A DNA stretch of 64,000 nt from [Mycobacterium] fortunisiensis (GTDB taxonomy: Bacteria > Actinomycetota > Actinomycetes > Mycobacteriales > Mycobacteriaceae), in NCBI RefSeq assembly GCF_019050325.1, contig NZ_VOMB01000023.1:248001-312000 (forward strand), written 5' to 3'. Shown here in pieces: positions 1 through 8,274 of this stretch. The notes under the pieces are model-generated. The model saw only the letters and a program-made list of their open reading frames with translations. It was not told the origin of the DNA and ran no database searches. The first letter of the stretch is position 1; each line of letters opens with the position of its first letter. The translations under genes were made by a program, and so were the position numbers.

Positions 1-711
1 AAGAAGTACGGCACCACGGCCGAGCATTTCGCGAAGATCGGTTACAAGAACCACAAGCATTCGGTGAACAACCCGTATGCGCAGTTCCAGGACGAGTACA
101 CGCTCGAGGACATCCTGGCGGCCAAGATGATCTCCGATCCGCTGACCAAGCTGCAGTGCTCCCCCACCTCCGACGGGTCGGGCGCGGCGATCGTGGCCAG
201 CGAGGCGTTCGTCGACAAGCACGGGCTGGCGTCGCAGGCCGTCGAGATCGTCGGGCAGGCGATGACCACCGACTTCGTTTCCACGTTCGACGGCAGCGCC
301 GCCAACATCATCGGCTATGACATGAACGTGCAGGCCGCCCAGCAGGTGTACGCCCAGTCCGGCCTGGGTCCCGAGGACTTCCAGGTGATCGAGCTGCACG
401 ACTGCTTCTCGGCCAACGAGCTGCTGCTGTACGAAGCGCTGGGCCTGTGCGGCGAAGGTGAGGCGCCGCGGCTGATCGACGACAACGACACCACCTACGG
501 CGGCCGTTGGGTGGTCAATCCGTCCGGCGGGCTGATCTCCAAGGGCCACCCGCTGGGAGCGACGGGCCTGGCCCAGTGCTCGGAGCTGACCTGGCAGCTA
601 CGCGGCACCGCCGACAAGCGTCAGGTCTCCGGCGTCAACGCGGCCCTGCAGCACAACATCGGCCTCGGCGGCGCAGCCGTCGTGACGGCTTACCAGCGCG
701 CCGAACGCTGA
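1..711 (+). CDS. Lipid-transfer protein / SCP-x type thiolase, 3' part only
   Basis: The gene runs in from the left edge, so the start is missing and about 236 codons are visible. The protein reads as the C-terminal half of a thiolase: HDCFSANELLLYEAL is the SCP-x/lipid-transfer form of the active-site region, and SKGHPLGATGLAQ is the thiolase GHP-x-GATG signature carrying the catalytic His. The end, ALQHNIGLGGAAVVTAY, has Asn-Ile where classical thiolases carry the second active-site Cys, as is usual in mycobacterial Ltp proteins. The expected role is thiolytic cleavage in steroid side-chain or fatty-acid beta-oxidation. It converges on an acyl-CoA ligase gene. Confidence 0.85.
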   Translation, partial: KKYGTTAEHFAKIGYKNHKHSVNNPYAQFQDEYTLEDILAAKMISDPLTKLQCSPTSDGSGAAIVASEAFVDKHGLASQAVEIVGQAMTTDFVSTFDGSAANIIGYDMNVQAAQQVYAQSGLGPEDFQVIELHDCFSANELLLYEALGLCGEGEAPRLIDDNDTTYGGRWVVNPSGGLISKGHPLGATGLAQCSELTWQLRGTADKRQVSGVNAALQHNIGLGGAAVVTAYQRAER

Positions 712-723
712 CCCCCTTCCGCG

Positions 724-780
724 CGAAACGGCATTCCAGCAGGCCCGCTCTCGGACTTTTCCTGCTGGAATGCCGTTTCG
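724..780. terminator. Perfect 20-bp inverted repeat between convergent genes
   Basis: The arms at 724-743 and 761-780 are exact reverse complements (starting CGAAACGGCATTCC) around a 17-nt loop. The repeat sits between the thiolase stop at 711 and the acyl-CoA ligase stop at 789. The position suits a bidirectional terminator, although there is no clear T-tract. It could also be a copy of a dispersed intergenic palindrome. Confidence 0.7.
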
Positions 781-788
781 GCGGGAGA

Positions 789-2411
789 TCAGAGGAAGAC
801 CACCTCATAGGCACCGTCGGCGTGCCGCGCCCGGATGGTCTTCTTGTCGTACTTGCCCACGCTGGTGCGTGGCACCTGCGCGACGAACGTCCACCGCTCC
901 GGCAGCCACCAGCGAACCACTTTGTCCGCCAAGAACTCCCGCAATTCGGCCGGCTCAGCCAAGGCCCCGTCGTGCAGCACGACGACGGCCAGCGGACGTT
1001 CCTGCCAGCGCTCGTCGGGCACGCCGACCACGGCCGCCTCCAGCACCGCCGGGTGCGCGATCAGATGGTTCTCCAACTCCACTGACGAGATCCACTCTCC
1101 GCCGGATTTGATGACGTCCTTGGCCCGGTCGGTCAGGGTCACGTAGCCCTGTGGGTCGATGCGGCCGACGTCTCCGGTGCGCAGCCAGCCGGAGTCGAAC
1201 TTCTCGGCATCGCGGCCCAGGTAGTAGGCGCCGGTGATCCACGGTCCGCGGATCTCGAGTTCGCCCACCGCCACATCGTCGTTGGGCAGCGGGTGGCCCT
1301 CGTCGTCGACGACGCGCACTTCCACGCCGCACATCGGCCGGCCCTGGCTGACCCGCATCTGCCACTGTCGTTCCTCGGTGACCCCGGGCAGCGGCTTGGC
1401 CACGGTGGCCAGCGGCGAGGTCTCGGTCATGCCCCAGGCCTGCTGGATACACACGCCGTAGCGCTCCTGGAACGTCCGCATCAGCGAGAGCGGCACCGCC
1501 GATCCGCCGCAGGCCACCAGTCGCAGCGACGAAATGTCATGCCCCGGGCTCTTTTCCAGGCAGTGCATGACGTCGTTCCAGATGGTCGGCACCGCACCGG
1601 CCACGGTGGGGCGTTGCGATTCGATCAGGTCGATCAGGGACGTTCCGTCCATGAACCGGTCGGGCATCACCAGGTTGGCGCCGGCCATCAGGGCCGCATA
1701 GGGCAGTCCCCAGGCGTTGGCGTGGAACATCGGCACGATCGGCAGCACCGTGTCACCGCAGCTGACATCGAGCGCGTTGGCGGTGCAGGTGCTCAGCGCG
1801 TGCAGGTAACTGGACCGGTGGCTGTACACCACGCCTTTCGGGTTTCCGGTGGTGCCGCTCGTGTAACACATTGCGGCTGCGGAGTTCTCGTCGATCTCGG
1901 GCCACTCGTACTCGGTGGGCTGGGCGCTCAGCAGCTCGTCGGCGCGCAGTACGGTCACCCCGGTCAGCGCGCTCACGTCGCCGTCGCCGACCACGATCAC
2001 GGTGTGCACGGTCTGCAGCAGCGGCAGCACCGGGGCCAGCAGTCCGGCCACCGAGGCATCGGCGATGATGATCCGGTCCTCGGCCTCGTTGGCGATGTAG
2101 GCGATCTGCTCGGGCGACAGGCGGATGTTCAAGGTGTGCAGTACTGCGCCCATCGCGGGGACGGCGAGGTAGGCCACCAGGTGTTCGGTGTTGTTCCACA
2201 TGAAGGTGCCCACCCGGTCGTCACGCTCGGCGCCCAGCCCGCGTAGCGCATGCGCCAGCCGGCCGGCCTGCGCCCCCAGTTCCCGATAGCTGATCGTGCG
2301 GTACCGGCTGTCTCCGTCGGCGGTGGTCACGGTCCGGTCGCCGTTGACCCCGCAGGCATGCTGCAGGATCGCGGTGATCGTCAACGGCCAGTTCTGCATC
2401 GTGCTGTTCAC
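789..2411 (-). CDS. Long-chain fatty-acid-CoA ligase (FadD/ANL family)
   Basis: A 540-aa adenylate-forming enzyme expected to activate a carboxylic acid through an acyl-AMP to the CoA thioester. Visible motifs in order are CYTSGTTGNPKGVVYSHRS (P-loop, about 180-200), GMTETSPL (A5), GWLRTGDVGRID (A7), DRAKDVIKSGGEWISSVE (hinge A8) and a C-terminal SVGKYDKK with the A10 lysine. The length is normal. The start is taken at GTG 2411 (MNSTMQNWPL), with ATG 2399 possible; no good ribosome-binding site decides it. It converges on the thiolase fragment, so both may act in beta-oxidation of the same type of substrate. The substrate cannot be read from sequence. Confidence 0.9.
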   Translation of the reverse strand: MNSTMQNWPLTITAILQHACGVNGDRTVTTADGDSRYRTISYRELGAQAGRLAHALRGLGAERDDRVGTFMWNNTEHLVAYLAVPAMGAVLHTLNIRLSPEQIAYIANEAEDRIIIADASVAGLLAPVLPLLQTVHTVIVVGDGDVSALTGVTVLRADELLSAQPTEYEWPEIDENSAAAMCYTSGTTGNPKGVVYSHRSSYLHALSTCTANALDVSCGDTVLPIVPMFHANAWGLPYAALMAGANLVMPDRFMDGTSLIDLIESQRPTVAGAVPTIWNDVMHCLEKSPGHDISSLRLVACGGSAVPLSLMRTFQERYGVCIQQAWGMTETSPLATVAKPLPGVTEERQWQMRVSQGRPMCGVEVRVVDDEGHPLPNDDVAVGELEIRGPWITGAYYLGRDAEKFDSGWLRTGDVGRIDPQGYVTLTDRAKDVIKSGGEWISSVELENHLIAHPAVLEAAVVGVPDERWQERPLAVVVLHDGALAEPAELREFLADKVVRWWLPERWTFVAQVPRTSVGKYDKKTIRARHADGAYEVVFL

Positions 2412-2518
2412 GGCCGCGATGGTATGCGTTCGCCGGCGGGTACCGGCGGGAACGATTCGAATTCCCCCGACGATATAAGTAGCGGAAGATGGTCGGTACC
2501 GACGGAAAGTTGAGCTCG

Positions 2519-2827
2519 ATGCGCATGAAGTGGTCCCTGGCGGCAGCGGCGGCTGTTCTCGGGGTGATCGGCGCGTCGTCTGCGGTGGCCTCGGCCGAGG
2601 AGACGGCCCAGCAGGTGATCGACCGGCTGCAGTCCGAGGGCTACACGGTGACCATCGATCGCATCGGCACCGCGCCGCTGGAGCAGTGCATCGTCACCAA
2701 CGTGCGCAACCCGCATCAGGTCAGCCAGCTGGTGCCCTATCCGGGGCCGGGTCTGGGTGGCGATCGCATCCTGCTGCCCACGATCACCAGCCAGACCGTG
2801 TCGGTCTCGCTGGACTGCCAGCGCTGA
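2519..2827 (+). CDS. Small secreted protein, unknown function
   Basis: A 102-aa protein starting at ATG 2519, nine bases after GGAAAG. Residues 1-26 (MRMKWSLAAAAAVLGVIGAS...ASAEE) form a clear signal peptide with an ASA cleavage motif. The mature part of about 76 residues begins with a helix (TAQQVIDRLQSEGYTVTIDRIG) and contains two Cys (in LEQCIV and at the extreme C-terminus, LDCQR) that could form a disulfide. Small exported proteins of this general form are common in mycobacteria, but I recognise no specific family. It ends 12 bp before a convergent gene. Confidence 0.8.
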   Translation: MRMKWSLAAAAAVLGVIGASSAVASAEETAQQVIDRLQSEGYTVTIDRIGTAPLEQCIVTNVRNPHQVSQLVPYPGPGLGGDRILLPTITSQTVSVSLDCQR

Positions 2828-2839
2828 CGTGCGGATCGA

Positions 2840-3304
2840 TCAGCCGGCATCCTCGGCCGAGGCGAAGTCGGGCAGCGCCGCCGGATCCGGCAGCTCCATC
2901 TGGAGGTAGACGGCGATGTAGCGGATCTTGTCCTCGGCGGTGAATTCGAACACCGAGGCTGTATTGACCACGCTGCTGAAGTCGCCGATCTGGCTGCGTT
3001 CCTCGAGCTCGAGGAACGCCAGCTCGCCGGCCTCGGTGACGCGCTGCAGCGAGCAGTCCCAGTCCGAGGATTTCGCCCAGTTCGTCAGGAACTCGGTGTA
3101 CTCCGTCCAGTTCATCACCTCTTTGAACGGGCCGATCCGGACGAAATCCTCGGTGGTGATGAACTCGGCCAGCGGCGCCCAGCTGGCTGCCGAAAAGCCG
3201 GGCTGCTTGGCGCTTTTCACCAGATCCTTCATCATCTGGCTGTACTGCAGCACCGTGCGCGACCGGCCGGTGGAATCGGCGATGACGTCGTCGAGAGCGC
3301 TCAC
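2840..3304 (-). CDS. NTF2-like (SnoaL-type) protein, second copy
   Basis: A 154-aa protein with no signal peptide. The pattern of an N-terminal helix, a WAPLAEFITTEDFVRIGPF segment and C-terminal strands (ASVFEFTAEDKIRYIAVYLQM) is that of the cone-shaped NTF2/SnoaL fold, which is also the fold of ring-hydroxylating dioxygenase beta subunits. It starts at GTG 3304, overlapping the upstream stop by 4 bp (GTGA). It is therefore translationally coupled to the first NTF2-like gene and lies last in the Rieske oxygenase operon. It is either a small-subunit-like partner or an enzyme acting on the oxidised product. Confidence 0.75.
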   Translation of the reverse strand: MSALDDVIADSTGRSRTVLQYSQMMKDLVKSAKQPGFSAASWAPLAEFITTEDFVRIGPFKEVMNWTEYTEFLTNWAKSSDWDCSLQRVTEAGELAFLELEERSQIGDFSSVVNTASVFEFTAEDKIRYIAVYLQMELPDPAALPDFASAEDAG

Positions 3305-3846
3305 ACCGTCACCCCGGCGGCGGCCAGCGTCCGCTCCAGCGCCTCGACATATTCACTGGTGCCGTTGAATGGGCCGTGTACTCCGATGGCGACGTCGAGG
3401 AAGGCGTTGTACTCGTCGTTGACGTGGGTCTCCCACCGGGTGAGCTGTCCCTCGTCGTTGGTCTCGATGAAGCTGTAGGAGTAAAAGCCCATCTTCACAC
3501 CGTCTTTGGTGTGTCCTTCCCAGCGGGTCTTCATCACGACGCCGTTGCTGGCCGGCCAGTAGTCGAAGCTCGCCGGCTTCCAGTCCGGGAAGGTCAGCGA
3601 GTAGGCCTTGGCCTCCATAGTGGAGGCCTTGGCGGTGTCGGTGGGGAACTCGCTGAACGGGAACACCTGGTCGCCGGTGAAGTACGGCGACACGTACACC
3701 CCTTCGTCGGCGAATTTCCAGGCGTCGGCGAAGGCGGCACCATCCTGAACTGATTGGTTCAGGTAGGCGTCACGGTAGGCCTCGGCCATGCGGACGTGGT
3801 GGGCGATGCGTTCTTCGATGTTCAACGTGTCCTTCTCTCTGTGCAT
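3301..3846 (-). CDS. NTF2-like (SnoaL-type) protein, first copy
   Basis: Up to 181 aa. MAEAYRDAYLNQ...FADAWKFADEGVYVSPYF near the N-terminus and the Trp/Phe-rich body fit the NTF2-like superfamily. It lies 16 bp downstream of the Rieske oxygenase gene and overlaps the following gene by 4 bp. The start is uncertain: ATG 3846 is used here, but TTG at codon 8, just after AGAAGGA, could be used. The likely role is partner or downstream enzyme of the oxygenase. The two NTF2-like copies are clearly different in sequence, so this is not a recent duplication. Confidence 0.75.
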   Translation of the reverse strand: MHREKDTLNIEERIAHHVRMAEAYRDAYLNQSVQDGAAFADAWKFADEGVYVSPYFTGDQVFPFSEFPTDTAKASTMEAKAYSLTFPDWKPASFDYWPASNGVVMKTRWEGHTKDGVKMGFYSYSFIETNDEGQLTRWETHVNDEYNAFLDVAIGVHGPFNGTSEYVEALERTLAAAGVTV

Positions 3847-3862
3847 TTCGGGGTCTGGCGGG

Positions 3863-5227
3863 TCAGCGGGTGGTGGTGGCCAGATAGCGGTCCACCACCG
3901 AGTGGAAGTGCGCGATGACGATTTCCTCTTTGACCAGCGTCATGTGGTCGAGCCGGTCGGCGCGCAGGCCTTTCTGTTGGCGTGGCATCTGTTCGTAATC
4001 CTGTTGCAGCGCCTCGAAGTACTTGTGGCTGCCGGGGGTGTCGACGACGATCGCCTCGGCCCGCACGGCGTCGCGGAACTCTTCGGGCACATACATGTAG
4101 CTGGCCACGTGCCAGATGCAGCGGTTCGGGTCGCCGCTGGGGTGTGGTGCGGACATGATGACGTGGCACTCGCCGGCGCGGACGGTCATGAAGTAGTTGG
4201 GGAACAGCACCCACCCCTGGTTGTCGACCATCTGGTCATCGGTCAGGTTGCTGACGTCGAGTCCCATGCCGGTCAACACATCCCGGGTGGCCTGCTGCAG
4301 CAGTTGGCGGGCGGTGACACCGTCGGGGAAGTCCACGCTTCCGTCGTCGGCCTGATAGGGCGCGAGCAGTTCCTGAAAGCGCGGTATCACCGCGACGGTG
4401 CCCGGGAAGGTTTCGGGCAGAGCCAGCATGCCCTGTACCTGCTCCTGCACGCTGGCCCCCTGCACTTCGAACGGAGCCATTGCGACGCTGTGGTTTTCGA
4501 AGAACCGGTACCGCGCGGTCGCCGGGTTGATGTGCAGCACCTGCAGCAGTTGCGGGTGGATGCCGTTGATGTGGTATCCCTCCTCGAAGGCATCCATCAC
4601 GACTTTCCAGTTGCACTCGATGGCCTCGGTGACGTCCATGACCGTGGTGAACCGTTCGATGTTGTATGGCTCCAGCAGCGTGACGACGTCTTCGCCGAGG
4701 TATTCGCGCAGCGGCACGGCGTCGGGATCCGGGTTGAGGAAGATGAAGCCGGCGAAGGTGTCGACGGATACTTTCAGCAGGGAGTTCTCGGACTTGTCGA
4801 TGGGGCCGGCGAGGTTTTCGCGCAGCATTCCCTTCAGCCTGCCGTCGAGGTCGTAGGACCACAGGTGGTACTGGCAGAGAAATCCCCGCTTGGCGTTGCC
4901 GGTGTCGGTGGTGCACAGCGCGTTGCCACGGTGCCGGCAGGCGTTGACGAATCCCCTCAGGACGCCGTCTTTTCCGCGGACGACGAGGAAGGACTGGTCG
5001 AGAATCTCGTACCGCTTCCAGTCGCCGGGCTTGGGGATGTCCTCGGCGCGGCCGGCGATCTGCCAGGTGCGCAGCCAGATCGCTTCGCGTTCACGCTGCG
5101 CGTACTCGCGCGAGGTGTAACGGTCCGTCGGGATGGTGAAGTTGAACGTTCCCGGCTTGACGTCCTCCAGGCCGAGACCGAGACCGGAATCCGGGTCGAG
5201 CCACTCCCCGGGTCGCGTTGCTGGCAT
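3863..5227 (-). CDS. Rieske [2Fe-2S] ring-hydroxylating dioxygenase, alpha-subunit type
   Basis: A 454-aa non-haem iron oxygenase starting at ATG 5227 after GAGGAGGAC. The Rieske cluster motif is present as CRHRGN followed about 17 residues later by CQYHLW. The catalytic domain shows NWKVVMDAFEEGYHINGIH, the Asp/His/His mononuclear iron site. The expected reaction is NADH-dependent oxygenation or demethylation of an aromatic or similar ring, with electrons from a reductase not encoded here. It is the first gene of an operon with two NTF2-like genes and is divergent from a TetR gene. The substrate is unknown. Confidence 0.9.
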   Translation of the reverse strand: MPATRPGEWLDPDSGLGLGLEDVKPGTFNFTIPTDRYTSREYAQREREAIWLRTWQIAGRAEDIPKPGDWKRYEILDQSFLVVRGKDGVLRGFVNACRHRGNALCTTDTGNAKRGFLCQYHLWSYDLDGRLKGMLRENLAGPIDKSENSLLKVSVDTFAGFIFLNPDPDAVPLREYLGEDVVTLLEPYNIERFTTVMDVTEAIECNWKVVMDAFEEGYHINGIHPQLLQVLHINPATARYRFFENHSVAMAPFEVQGASVQEQVQGMLALPETFPGTVAVIPRFQELLAPYQADDGSVDFPDGVTARQLLQQATRDVLTGMGLDVSNLTDDQMVDNQGWVLFPNYFMTVRAGECHVIMSAPHPSGDPNRCIWHVASYMYVPEEFRDAVRAEAIVVDTPGSHKYFEALQQDYEQMPRQQKGLRADRLDHMTLVKEEIVIAHFHSVVDRYLATTTR

Positions 5228-5360
5228 CAATGGAGTCCTCCTCGATCGACGGCATTGCACAGCGGCGGAGGCTTCGCCGCCAACGAGGGCCTGTTGGGAC
5301 GAGCGATGCTGCGCGCCGCCGTGTGTGACGGGCCTCACGATATACGTAGATGTATCGGGG

Positions 5361-5374
5361 ATACAAGACTGTAT
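5361..5374. promoter_or_regulatory. Candidate TetR operator ATACA-N4-TGTAT
   Basis: An inverted repeat in the divergent intergenic region between the Rieske operon (start 5227) and the TetR gene (start 5421). An imperfect second palindrome (GATATACGTAGATGTATC) lies just upstream at about 5339-5356. A very similar ATACA-N3-TGTAT element precedes the TetR gene at 11882. The assignment to this TetR is inferred from position. Confidence 0.5.
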
Positions 5375-5420
5375 TAAAGTGGTCGGCATCACATCCGGGG
5401 ACGCCAGGAAGGTGCCGCCC

Positions 5421-6020
5421 ATGGCAGAACGCTGGACCAAAGAGCGACGCATCGAACACAGCCGCCAGATCGTGCTCGATGCCGCCGAGGAAGTGTTCGC
5501 GCGCAAGGGATTGACCGGTGCGGCGCTCGAAGAGATCGCCGAGACCGCGGGTTTCACCCGCGGCATCATCTACTCGCAGTTCGGTGCCAAGGAGAAGCTC
5601 TTCCTCGCGGTCGTCGACCGGCAACGGCAACGGTTCCTCGACGGATTCACCGACGTGATGACATCTTTCCGCCGCCTCGGCGACGTCGACATCGACGAAC
5701 TCGCCAACAGGTGGCGGGAATTGAGCAGTGGGCCGGACCGCGCTGCCCTGGGCTGCGAGCTGACGCTGTTCCTGTTACGCAATCCCGGCGCGCGGGAACG
5801 GGTGGCCGCCCAACGGCTCGAGACCGTCCGGGCACTCGGGGAGTTCATCAGCAAGAACGTGGCCCGTATCGGCGGCACGCTGACGATCGACGCCGAGACG
5901 CTGGCCCGGGTGATCTTGGCCGCCAACGACGGCATCACCCTGGAAAGCCACCTCGCCGGCCAAGACCTCTACCGTCCTTATCTGCAGCTGGTCATGTCCA
6001 GCATCGAGGCGCCGGCGTGA
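5421..6020 (+). CDS. TetR/AcrR-family transcriptional regulator
   Basis: A 199-aa protein with an N-terminal TetR helix-turn-helix (IVLDAAEEVFARKGLTGAAL, then TAGFTRGIIYSQFGAKEKLF at about 18-57) and a helical ligand-binding domain. The start ATG 5421 follows AGGAAGG with suitable spacing. It is divergent from the Rieske oxygenase operon, with palindromes in the shared promoter, so it most likely represses that operon and itself in response to the oxygenase substrate. Its stop directly abuts the convergent beta-propeller gene with no spacer. Confidence 0.9.
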   Translation: MAERWTKERRIEHSRQIVLDAAEEVFARKGLTGAALEEIAETAGFTRGIIYSQFGAKEKLFLAVVDRQRQRFLDGFTDVMTSFRRLGDVDIDELANRWRELSSGPDRAALGCELTLFLLRNPGARERVAAQRLETVRALGEFISKNVARIGGTLTIDAETLARVILAANDGITLESHLAGQDLYRPYLQLVMSSIEAPA

Positions 6021-7112
6021 TCAGGCGCCGGCCGCCTCCAGCGCGGGCAGCGCGTGCATCTCGACGGCATCGGTGACGGCGAGCTGTGCGTACAGCGACT
6101 CGGCGACCTCGAAGACGTTGATCTGGCCGGCGTAGTCGGCGATGTAGAGCCGGGCGCCGTCCTGGCACACGGCGACCGCCGCGGGCTGGACGTGCACATC
6201 GATGCTGCCCTGGATCGCACCGGTGAGGGTGCTCCACACGACGACCCGGTCGTAGTCGACCAGGTAGGCACGGGTGGCGTCGGCGCTCAACACCAGCTGG
6301 GTGGGCGCGCCGCCGACCTGGACGGCATCGACCACGGTGGCAGCGGAGAGGTCCACGGTGTGCACCACGCCACGGTGTTCGAGGTCGGAGGTCAGTACGT
6401 AGGCGACGCCATCGCTGATCGCGAGGTCGCGGATCGGCGCGCCGATCCACACGGTGGCCTGCGCCTGGGCGGTTTCGGTGTTGATGATCACCAACCGGCT
6501 GCCGCGGACGTCGGAGGTGGCGACGTAGAGGCGGCTGCCGCTGGCGTCGACCTGCAGGGCATCCAGGTTTACCCCGGCGCCGGTGGCGACGTCGATCGTG
6601 CCGACCCGCTCGGCGGTGGTGTCGATGACGGCGATGTCGATGCGCTCGTGCCCGGCGCGGCCGGCGAACACCCGCTTGCCGTCCGGGCTGATCGCCAGGG
6701 CGGTGACGGTGAAGGCCAGCGGGTACTCGGCGAGCACGGCGCCGGTGATGGTGTCGACCGTGACGATCGAGTCATGCCCAGCGGAGGAGACACTGACGTG
6801 GGCGTGGTCGTCGGCCACGACGACGGCGAACGGGTCCCCGGCCAGCCGGACAGAACCCACCGGCCCCATCGTGTGCGGGTTGACCACGGTCAGACTCTCC
6901 GAACCGACGTTGGTGACCACGACGGTGTCACGGTCGGGATCCACCGCGATGTCGCCGATGGGTCCGAGGCCGATCTCGGTCAGGCCGGCCACATCGATGT
7001 CGTCGAGGACACCGTCGAAGGCGACGCTGCGGAGGGTGGTGTCATCGATGGCCCGGTCTTTTCGGTCAGCGCGCACCGCAGCGGTCAGCACACGCAAGAA
7101 GTTCTTTGCCAT
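6021..7112 (-). CDS. YncE-like beta-propeller repeat protein
   Basis: A 363-aa protein built of repeated blades of about 40-45 residues, each with an LAISPDGKRVFAGRAG-like segment (AVDPDRDTVVVTNVG, ALAISPDGKRVFAG, LQVDASGSRLYVATS, LVLSADATRAYLVD, VAVCQDGARLYIADYAG). This is the pattern of seven-bladed YncE/surface-layer propellers. There is no obvious signal peptide; residues 1-30 are charged. The start ATG is preceded by GGAGGTG. Such propellers usually bind protein or ligand rather than catalyse. No partner gene is adjacent. Confidence 0.8.
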   Translation of the reverse strand: MAKNFLRVLTAAVRADRKDRAIDDTTLRSVAFDGVLDDIDVAGLTEIGLGPIGDIAVDPDRDTVVVTNVGSESLTVVNPHTMGPVGSVRLAGDPFAVVVADDHAHVSVSSAGHDSIVTVDTITGAVLAEYPLAFTVTALAISPDGKRVFAGRAGHERIDIAVIDTTAERVGTIDVATGAGVNLDALQVDASGSRLYVATSDVRGSRLVIINTETAQAQATVWIGAPIRDLAISDGVAYVLTSDLEHRGVVHTVDLSAATVVDAVQVGGAPTQLVLSADATRAYLVDYDRVVVWSTLTGAIQGSIDVHVQPAAVAVCQDGARLYIADYAGQINVFEVAESLYAQLAVTDAVEMHALPALEAAGA

Positions 7113-7572
7113 CGTGTATCGGCACCTCCGCCGGCAAGGCTTAAACCGGCTATAGATTCCAGGTCCATCTGCGCCGGGAGTGGCGCGGTTGCATTGAGTC
7201 TAGCGACGAAATCGACAGGCCCCAGACCACTTCACAGCGAATTCCCGACAGCCGTGGACACTCTCTCAGAATGCGCTTAGAAAATTCTTGGTTATAAATC
7301 CGTTACCTTTTGGTCGCGCCCGATTAAAAGCCTGTTACCAGGAATTTCTCAACATTAGACAATCATTGGAGTTTTCCCGGCCGAGGCGGCCGTCGGGGGC
7401 ATTTCTTATCCGCCCGGGCAAAAGTGAGCGGCAGATCACACTCCGACACGTCAGCAAACATTCTCGGAGCTCAAAGCCCAGGGGTCGACGCCGGGGCCGG
7501 GCAATTGTGACGGCAGTGAATGGTGAGCCGGAGGGGGAGGGCTGTTCGCTGGGTGGCTCGAACCGGTCTGAA
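7113..7572. other. 460-bp intergenic stretch without a recognisable gene
   Basis: No reading frame here has convincing protein character. The part at about 7275-7370 is unusually AT-rich for this window (GGTTATAAATCC, CCGATTAAAAGCC, CAACATTAGACAATC). It lies upstream of the propeller gene and downstream of the winged-helix regulator gene. It presumably contains the propeller promoter; I found no strong palindrome, tRNA or riboswitch. Confidence 0.5.
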
Positions 7573-8274
7573 TTACTCGGGCACCGGCCGCACCACCACG
7601 CTGACCTCGCACGAACCGTGGCGGGCGTCGGGCCGCACCGACGCCGTGTACTGCCCGACGAGCTCGGCGTTGAGGTCGATGACCTCCTGGATCATGCCCC
7701 GCTGGATGCCGCGCACCACCTCGGGGGAATCGACGGCGACCTCGGCCAGCGGGCACGTGCAGATCTGTACCTGCACTTCGCCGAACGAGGTCAGCACGGA
7801 CCCGACCTGGAAGCCCAGCTCGCCGAGGGTGGCCACCACCAGGTCGCCGATCGTGGTCTCGGCGAGGGGCCGCGCCACCCGCACCCGGTGCGCGAGGTCG
7901 GCACCGATCGCCTGCGCCCGTTCCTCCCGCTCCTCGGACGTACCCCCCAGGTGTGCCGCGAACAACGCGACGATGTCGGCGTAATCCAGCCGCGGGGCGA
8001 TCTCGTAGGTGAGCCGGGGCCGCCCGACCCGACCTGCCCCGGCTGCGGCGGTGCGCCGGCGGATGACTCCCCTGCCCTCCAGAGCACCGAGATGGAATCG
8101 CGCGGTGGTGACGTGGATCTGCAGGGCCTCGGCGACCTGCCGGGCGTCGACCGGGTGACTCGCCGAGCGCAGCACGTCGAGTACCCGCATGCGCTGCCGG
8201 CCGGCGGCGCGCTCGGACTCGGCCCGCCCGCCATGGGCGGGCGCGGACGCGTCATGCACTGGCGCAGAGGTCAT
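7573..8274 (-). CDS. Winged-helix transcriptional regulator, SufR/COG2345-like
   Basis: A 233-aa protein. Residues about 30-95 form an ArsR/DeoR-type winged helix (RVLDVLRSASHPVDARQVAEAL, VTTARFHLGALEGRGVIRRR). The C-terminal part carries clustered cysteines, QICTCPLAE and later GSCEVSVVV, in the arrangement seen in COG2345 regulators such as SufR, where Cys residues bind an Fe-S cluster or metal. It starts at ATG 8274, overlapping the upstream methyltransferase stop by 4 bp, so the two are co-transcribed. Sensing of iron-sulfur status or redox is inferred from the Cys pattern and from a possible IdeR box upstream of the operon. Confidence 0.75.
   Translation of the reverse strand: MTSAPVHDASAPAHGGRAESERAAGRQRMRVLDVLRSASHPVDARQVAEALQIHVTTARFHLGALEGRGVIRRRTAAAGAGRVGRPRLTYEIAPRLDYADIVALFAAHLGGTSEEREERAQAIGADLAHRVRVARPLAETTIGDLVVATLGELGFQVGSVLTSFGEVQVQICTCPLAEVAVDSPEVVRGIQRGMIQEVIDLNAELVGQYTASVRPDARHGSCEVSVVVRPVPE

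Noticed and set aside
3788..5377. Forward frame of 529 codons over the Rieske oxygenase gene
   Set aside because: Shadow of the oxygenase; Val/Gly/His-rich with no homology features.
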